Assembly (NCBI RefSeq): GCF_010183535.1
Contig: NC_071329.1
Span: 5,580,001 to 5,644,000 of the forward strand
Length of the DNA: 64,000 nt
Source: Caenorhabditis remanei
Taxonomy: Eukaryota; Nematoda; Chromadorea; Rhabditida; Rhabditidae
Direction of reading: 5' to 3'
Below, one piece after another: positions 59,228-64,000 of the stretch; position 1 is the stretch's first letter, and each line of letters begins with the position of its first letter. The translations under genes and the position numbers were made by a program. The notes beneath the pieces were generated by a model. It was not told the origin of the DNA, made no database searches, and worked only from the letters and a program-made list of their open reading frames with translations.

Positions 59228-59657
59228 ATACTGTATAGATCAATAGGATATGAACTTTGCCGTTTTCAGTTGAAATTGACCAATTTTGAGAGTGCGTCAT
59301 GGTAATACTCATTGTCCCATCAAGTAAATTTTTAGTGGATCATACAGAACAAAGGTAGAACTTTATTTTTGTAGTTGACAACTTTTTTGTACGGACACTT
59401 CCTAGAGAGTTATGGTCATTTTTAGACGACAGCTTAAAAATCACTCTGTTTTGCACTAGAGGGAAATTACTTTGACGATATGTAACTTGATAGGGACTGC
59501 TTGTACAGAAAAATTGTCAAATACAAAAATGAAGCTCTACCTTTGTTATGTATGGTTTATACATAGTTTACTTTGTGGGACAATAAGTCATACCGTAACA
59601 CACTCTCCAACTTGGACAATTTCAACTGGAGTTCATATCCTATTGCCGGGTACTGTA
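59228..59657. repeat. Family B Tc1-like MITE, copy 4 (decayed)
   Basis: ATACTGTATAGATCAATAGG at the left and TATTGCCGGGTACTGTA at the right. The interior arms match 3808-4257. It ends just beyond the CSA-gene 3' end. Confidence 0.8.
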
Positions 59658-59699
59658 AATATAACAATATATGCATGAATCAGTTAAAGAAAGAAGTGA

Positions 59700-59705
59700 T
59701 TTATT
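59700..59705 (-). terminator. Poly(A) signal of CSA-like gene
   Basis: Minus-strand AATAAA 71 nt beyond the TAA stop (59776-59778). Confidence 0.65.
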
Positions 59706-59775
59706 GATTAGTTGAAAATGAAGCAATTTCTGGGCAAACACATACGAGATCTTCTTCAATAAAAAACATAATTAA

Positions 59776-62518
59776 TTACAGTAACCCTGAGGCTTCTTCT
59801 TCTTCATCCACATACTCTCGACTCTTCGCCAATGACAGAACATTGAGATAGTTGAATGTGTGACCGGCGATTAGCTGGAATACTTTTGTACTTAAGGGGG
59901 CGGAGCTTAGCGAGTATTTCAGACGTTTTTAGAGTCATTTTATAGATTTTTCTCAAAAATATCACTATCCCTTACCTCATAACTCGACTCCCTAAAAACA
60001 ATCGGTTTATTCTTCAACACTCTCGGCGCGATTTCCACAGATTCCGTCACTTTTATCCTTCGACTCTCATCAAACTTCACCACCGTAAGCCTATGGAAAT
60101 TTGTCGCCACAAAGAGATCCTTTCCACTTAGAATCTCAAAAACGGGTCGTCGTCTCGGGTGTAGATCAAATTCATCACGATACTGAAATTTCGTTTGGAA
60201 ATTCCATGTGTCTGCCACGTGGATGCGTCCGGAACGATCGGCGGTGATGAGGCGGCGACCGTCTTTTGAGACTCTGGAATAATAAGATGTGGCCTAGAAA
60301 TATGGGAAGTCCGAAGTTAGTCCGCGGTTTCTTGGAACTTTTTGCTGGCCTAGGATCCGTGATGTTGGGTTTCTTGGCTATTGAGACCCCTAGAAATCCA
60401 AGTTTGCGGAACTAGTCATTCTGAGTCGGTGGCCTAGAAATCCATGACTGCAAAAGTTAGGCCACCGCTCTCCCTCACTCACCTTATTCCAAAAATTGGA
60501 GCCGTATGAATCGTCTTCTCCGCCAGCACACCCCGCGTACTTCTCACATCAAAAATTCCAATTTTTCCGTCTCTCCGACCGGCGTACAAATAGTGATGAC
60601 GAGATGGGAACCATTGGACGACGTCGATGGGAACGTCGTCCCATCGAATGTTTTGTGGCAGAGACAATCCGACTCTGCAGAAGAAATTGGGTGGATGGAC
60701 TAGGATTTTGAATTTTGGGTTTCTAGGTTATCGGCCATAAAACTCTAGAATTGGTGGCCGAACTTTATGTTTTTTAGGCCACGTGATGTGATGGCCGAGC
60801 TTTTCCATTTTGGGTATTCTAGGCCACCAGTCTGAAGAAACTGTCAAAGCGACCTGGAAAACCAAAAGTGCAAAAGTTCGGCCAGGGATCGGAATTTCAC
60901 ACGGTGGCCGAACTTTTGTATTTTTGGTTTTCTAGGCCACCGATTCGAAAATTACCTGGATTCAGAAATTGCGAGCGCTGGCCGAATTTTTAAATTTCGA
61001 GTTTTCTAGGCCACCGATTCAAAAATTAACTCAAATTTTAAACTTCCGAGTGATGGTCGAACTTTTGCATATTGGTTTTTCTAGGCCACCAGTCGGAAGA
61101 AAGCCGTAGAAATCAAAAGTGCAAAAGTTCGGCCACCTCGAGGTCCAACTTTTGGTTTTCTAGGCCACCAATTTCGAAAATTCAATGAAATTCAGAAATT
61201 CCTAGCGCTGGCCGAAACTTTGACCAATGGCCTAGAAACCCAAAACTTGAAAAGTTGGCCACAACTGGAAAATCAGTTTTCAATCATACTTTCCTCAGTT
61301 TTTCTCAATTTTTTTCCAAATTTCTTACCTAAAATCGACGATTTTCATGGATCGACTGCCATCCGCCACGGCCACTTTTGAATTTGTCATATTATGCTCA
61401 TTCCAATGAAAATAGACATCTCCTTCGAATTGTGCTCCATTTATCACTTTCTCCATTGTACTATCACATACTCTCATCCAATTCGATTTGGTTGTCACCA
61501 TGAAGAGACGAAGATCCAGTGGACACCATTTGATCGTTTGGAGAGCGTTGTGCTCGAGTTTTCTGGGAGTAATTTTATGGAATTTGAGTTTTTTGGAAAA
61601 TTAGTACGATTTTTAGATTCAGCTTGTTGAGAGCTTTCAGAAAAGTATAATCATGACGTGGTTTGAAGCAAATTGGGTCTTACCGCGAAAACTACAGTAA
61701 CCCGAGATGACTTACTGTAGGTTTCGTGGCGAGACCCAACTTTCTTCAAACCGTGGCTTGTGGGTACTTTTCTGAAAGCTCTCAACTCACTGAATCTAAA
61801 AATCGCATTCTTTTTCAGTAATTTTCAGAAAAACTCACAACGTCATCGGTTTTTTCCACTTTTCTCTTCCCAAATACTTGTAATTCGCCACTGAAACTTG
61901 TCCACAATGTGATGCCATAATTATCCTGAAAGCTAGTTTAAATTTATTTATAAAATCGTTTTTGGTGGCCTAGAAAATGCAAAAACTCGGCCATCACTTA
62001 CATTTGATCTCCTTCATCAATATCCAATGCGCTAATATCTTTTTGATGACCAATCGATTCTTTTTGAGATCCCATTTCGATATGTTTCGTCCATTCGAGA
62101 TTGATTATCGATCGGGAAATTTGCTCCCGTTCGAATATCCCCATTTTTCTGCAATTTTTCAATTTAAAATTGGTTTTTAGAAGTTCTAGTTGATTTTTTT
62201 GAATTCAGTGAGCGGAGACCTTCCAGAAAAGTATAATCATGCCTAGGCTTGAAGAAAGTTGGGTCTCACCACGAAATTACGGTAGCCGAAATGTTTTCTT
62301 ACTGTAGATTCTTACTGTAGACCTCCATTTTGATCGAATTTTCAATAATTTTTGAAGGTTTTTAATAAATTCAAATTAATTTTCTATTTTCTACATATTT
62401 TTGAATTTTTTCGAAACAAAAATAGTGAAATTCAACTTTTGTCATTTTTCTACATAAAAAATTATAAAATTAACCTTGAATCATATCCCAATAGATAATC
62501 CTCAACTCGAATCGGCAT
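59776..62518 (-). CDS. csa-1: WD-repeat protein, CSA/ERCC8 orthologue
   Basis: Seven exons: 62475-62518, 62002-62148, 61839-61925, 61329-61562, 60483-60674, 59976-60273 and 59776-59874. All phases agree, giving 366 residues (the human protein is about 396). The protein is a string of WD-type beta-propeller repeats, with cues such as GHQKDISALDID, LQTIKWCPLDLRLF, VVQWFPSRHHYLYAGRRDGK then IGIFDVRS, and a final AGHTFNYLNVLS. Repeat order and spacing match CSA: an early IxxLDI repeat, then Vxx(V/I)xW, then a SW-type repeat ending in WDVR/FDVR, then a final GHxxTVxxxxF. CSA is the substrate receptor of a CUL4-DDB1 ubiquitin ligase in transcription-coupled nucleotide-excision repair. Another CUL4-associated WD protein is possible. 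The symbol is by orthology. Confidence 0.75.
60675..61328. repeat. CSA-gene intron of GGCCTAGAAA/TTCTAGGCCACC units
   Basis: The 654-bp intron is built of about six units of 60-110 bp. Each contains TTTTCTAGGCCACC and an opposed GGCCGAACTTTTG or CAAAAGTTCGGCCA. Shorter versions occupy part of the next intron (60285-60480). The units are direct repeats that can also pair with each other. Confidence 0.85.
61616..61797. repeat. Family A palindromic MITE, copy 10
   Basis: Standard family A ends and core (GCGAAAACTACAGTAACCCG), inside CSA-gene intron 3. The right arm is altered (GTGGCTTGTGGGTACTTTTC). Confidence 0.88.
62208..62290. repeat. Family A half element
   Basis: One arm only: CCAGAAAAGTATAATCATGC through GGGTCTCACCACGAAATTAC, in CSA-gene intron 1. 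Confidence 0.75.
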
Positions 62519-62974
62519 TTTCCTCCAGTTTTTCTCAAAAAAATGCTATTTTTTCATGAAAAATTCACTGAAAAACAGCCAATAATTCTTCAACCACTTA
62601 TCCGAGAGGAGTACGCGGCCGAGGGACTAGAAAACTCGTTGTCGGATTCTAGGTCATCTCGATTTTTGGCGTTTTTTTGGCGTATTTGGAGGTGATAACA
62701 TCATCACTTTTCATCTGAATTTTTATCAATTTTTTACATTTTTTTCGAGTTTTTTTCTGAAAAATACAAATTATATAGAAAAATTGAAAAAATTGTAATG
62801 TAAACTGTAAACAAAGTTGCAAAAACCACGTGGTTCTATCGATTTTCACAAAATAAACAAATTTCAGTGAGTCACCTCCGTTTTTGCTCTTTTTCGCTGG
62901 AATTTTGCTTTTTAATTGTTTTTTTTTTCAAAAAATGAAATGAATTATCGATTTTCAGCAGATTTTCAGCCGAA
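62519..62974. promoter_or_regulatory. Divergent promoter interval, CSA-like gene and wdfy-2
   Basis: 456 bp between two start codons pointing outward. Each side has a TTTTTCAG-like acceptor without an obvious upstream exon, which in nematodes often marks SL1 trans-splicing: GCTGTTTTTCAG on minus (first base after it 62567) and GATTTTCAG on plus (ends 62969, five bases before the wdfy-2 ATG). Between them is T-rich sequence with a GGCCTAGAA-related fragment (about 62617-62660). No TATA box stands out. Confidence 0.55.
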
Positions 62975-63823
62975 ATGGCTGCAATAATCAATCAACGCGT
63001 CGATCAGAGCGGCGAATCGAGTATGGGTGGTGCGAAGCCAGGTAGGGGGGCAAAAACTGAACATTTTTTAAATTAAAGACAGAAAACGAATAATCAGAAA
63101 ACGTTTTGATTAAAAAAAATCTATGAAAATTAATTTTTTGCATAAATCCTGTAATTTTATGTCATAAATTTCGGTTTTTTCCAACAAAAATTACAGTTTT
63201 AGCTCGAAAAAAGTCAAATTCTGATTTTACGTTAAATTTCAGTAGAAACTACGCAAATTGACTGTTTTTCTGTAAATGTATAACAATTTTTCTGTTTTTC
63301 TACAGAAATTTGGCTATCTAAAAATTTCCGCGCAAAATATCAAATTTTGCATTGATATAGCCTAGTTTCTATTGAATTTTTATCGAAAATCGAAAAATTG
63401 TAATTCATTTACAGAAAAACAGTCAAATTTCGGACTTTCGACTGGAATTTATCGGAAAATCAGGATTTGGCTTTTATAGAGCTATTTAAACTGTAATTTT
63501 TGTACGTAAAATACACCAAAATCTCAGTTTTTGGCTTAAAATTACAGAATTTGTACAATTTCTAGCTTCAAAACCTTTATAAATGTATTGAAGCACCTCA
63601 AAACCCCCATAAAAGTTCCAGTTCTCCTTCACAAAATCGCTGGACACGTGGCACGTATCAACGATGTGATTCTTCTATCGAAAGACGAAGGAGTATGGAC
63701 TGCGAGTGATGATAGATCAGTTCGTTTGTATTTGAAGAGAGATAATGATCAATTCTGGCCGTCGATTCATCATTTTATGCCAGTCGCTCCGACTTGTCTG
63801 TATTACAGCGAGGAGACTTATAA
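62975..63823 (+). CDS. wdfy-2: WDFY2 orthologue, first two exons (3' end outside window)
   Basis: Exon 1 is 62975-63041 (MAAIINQRVDQSGESSMGGA then KP) and exon 2 is 63622-63823. The phase-1 junction gives KP-VLLHKIAGH. A donor GTAAGG follows at 63824. The product starts a WD propeller with DEGVWTASDDRSVRLYLKRD and QFWPSIHHFMP, which closely follows the N-terminus of WDFY2 ([20 protein letters not shown] region). WDFY2 proteins have WD repeats plus a FYVE domain, bind PI3P on early endosomes and act in endosomal signalling; that later part lies beyond the window. An open frame continues upstream of the exon 2 acceptor, but only TTCCAG at 63621 restores the phase with exon 1. The start is supported by the adjacent TTTTCAG trans-splice-like site. 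Confidence 0.88.
63042..63621 (+). other. wdfy-2 intron 1
   Basis: AT-rich intron of 580 bp with several AAATTTCGG/CTGTTTTTCTG-like short imperfect repeats. Nothing else is visible. Confidence 0.7.
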
Positions 63824-64000
63824 GTAAGGGGATCTTTGGTGGAAAACGAAGAAATTAGAGTAATAATGACTGAAAAATTGTCATTTTTCAATAAAAATTA
63901 ATGGAAAAACTTGAAAAATTGCCATTTTTTTTTAGTACTAAAAGTGAGATTATCTGGAACGACCGAAAATTTCTTTAAAATAGTATTAAATGCAGTGAAT
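63824..64000 (+). other. Start of wdfy-2 intron 2 (runs off window)
   Basis: AT-rich after donor GTAAGG. A TTTTTTTTTAG at about 63925-63935 looks like an acceptor, but translating beyond it in phase meets a stop soon and does not continue the WDFY2 pattern. The next exon is therefore probably outside the window. Confidence 0.55.

Larger units (their letters stand above)
42417..59699. other. Upstream interval of cam-1, no exon confirmed
   Basis: About 17 kb that should contain the cam-1 signal-peptide exon(s) and promoter; I could not identify them. Recognisable content is repeats: the palindrome at 43385-43800, D elements (44962-45335, 54247-54589), GC-ended elements (48165-48425, 58534-58926), long palindromes (48810-49432, 51181-51364, 56240-56436), a family F copy (52610-52830), the tRNA-like inverted repeat (56997-57221) and a family B copy (59228-59657). 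GA- and CT-rich runs (about 45990-46250, 47580-48000, 49560-50200, 54960-55290 and 56500-56780) have the look of promoter or 5' UTR sequence. The remainder is AT-rich with no signal. Confidence 0.55.

Noticed and set aside
63925..64000. Third wdfy-2 exon after TTTTTTTTTAG
   Set aside because: The in-phase translation meets a stop quickly and does not continue the WDFY2 pattern.

Overview
This is nuclear DNA from a nematode, almost certainly a Caenorhabditis species. The genes have many short exons. Introns are bounded by GTRAGT-like donors and TTTTCAG-type acceptors. The intergenic and intronic DNA is AT-rich and full of palindromic MITE-like repeats, many carrying the CTACAGTAACCC motif. The proteins are nematode versions of ROR/CAM-1, CSA (ERCC8) and WDFY2. 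I did not assign a species. I saw no bacterial genes, rRNA genes, intact tRNA genes or CRISPR arrays.

Layout, left to right. (1) 1-2026, plus: the 3' part of a gene for a Ser/Pro/Lys-rich protein ending in a PHD-type zinc finger. (2) 2749-7182, minus: a convergent seven-exon gene for a 372-residue secreted Cys-rich protein made of two diverged copies of one module, with matching intron positions. (3) 7183-16094: a repeat-rich interval holding a small Cys/Thr-rich membrane-protein gene (11151-11910, minus), flanked at about 5 kb spacing by two paralogous copies of a short spliced-looking unit (about 9.08-9.50 and 14.27-14.70 kb). (4) 16095-42416, minus: cam-1, a ROR receptor tyrosine kinase with Ig, Frizzled-CRD, kringle, transmembrane and kinase domains, in nine recognised exons separated by introns of up to 10.7 kb. 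Its signal-peptide exon was not found. (5) About 42.4-59.7 kb: no convincing exon; the likely cam-1 5' region, full of palindromes. (6) 59776-62518, minus: a seven-exon WD-repeat gene of 366 codons matching CSA/ERCC8. (7) From 62975, plus: the first two exons of a WDFY2 orthologue, sharing a 456-bp divergent promoter interval with the CSA gene and running off the right edge.

The genes do not form a functional pathway. They cover chromatin reading, secreted proteins, Wnt/ROR signalling, transcription-coupled repair and endosomal signalling. The most distinctive content is repeats: at least eight palindromic families, some with TA flanks and Tc1-like ends, one nested insertion with a 9-bp target duplication and an uninterrupted paralogous site, a tRNA-like pol III promoter inside an inverted-repeat element, a (GGGATA)n intronic array, and GGGCC-rich hairpins.

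All gene models were built by hand from splice sites and reading-phase agreement. Family assignments rest on remembered motifs, not searches.
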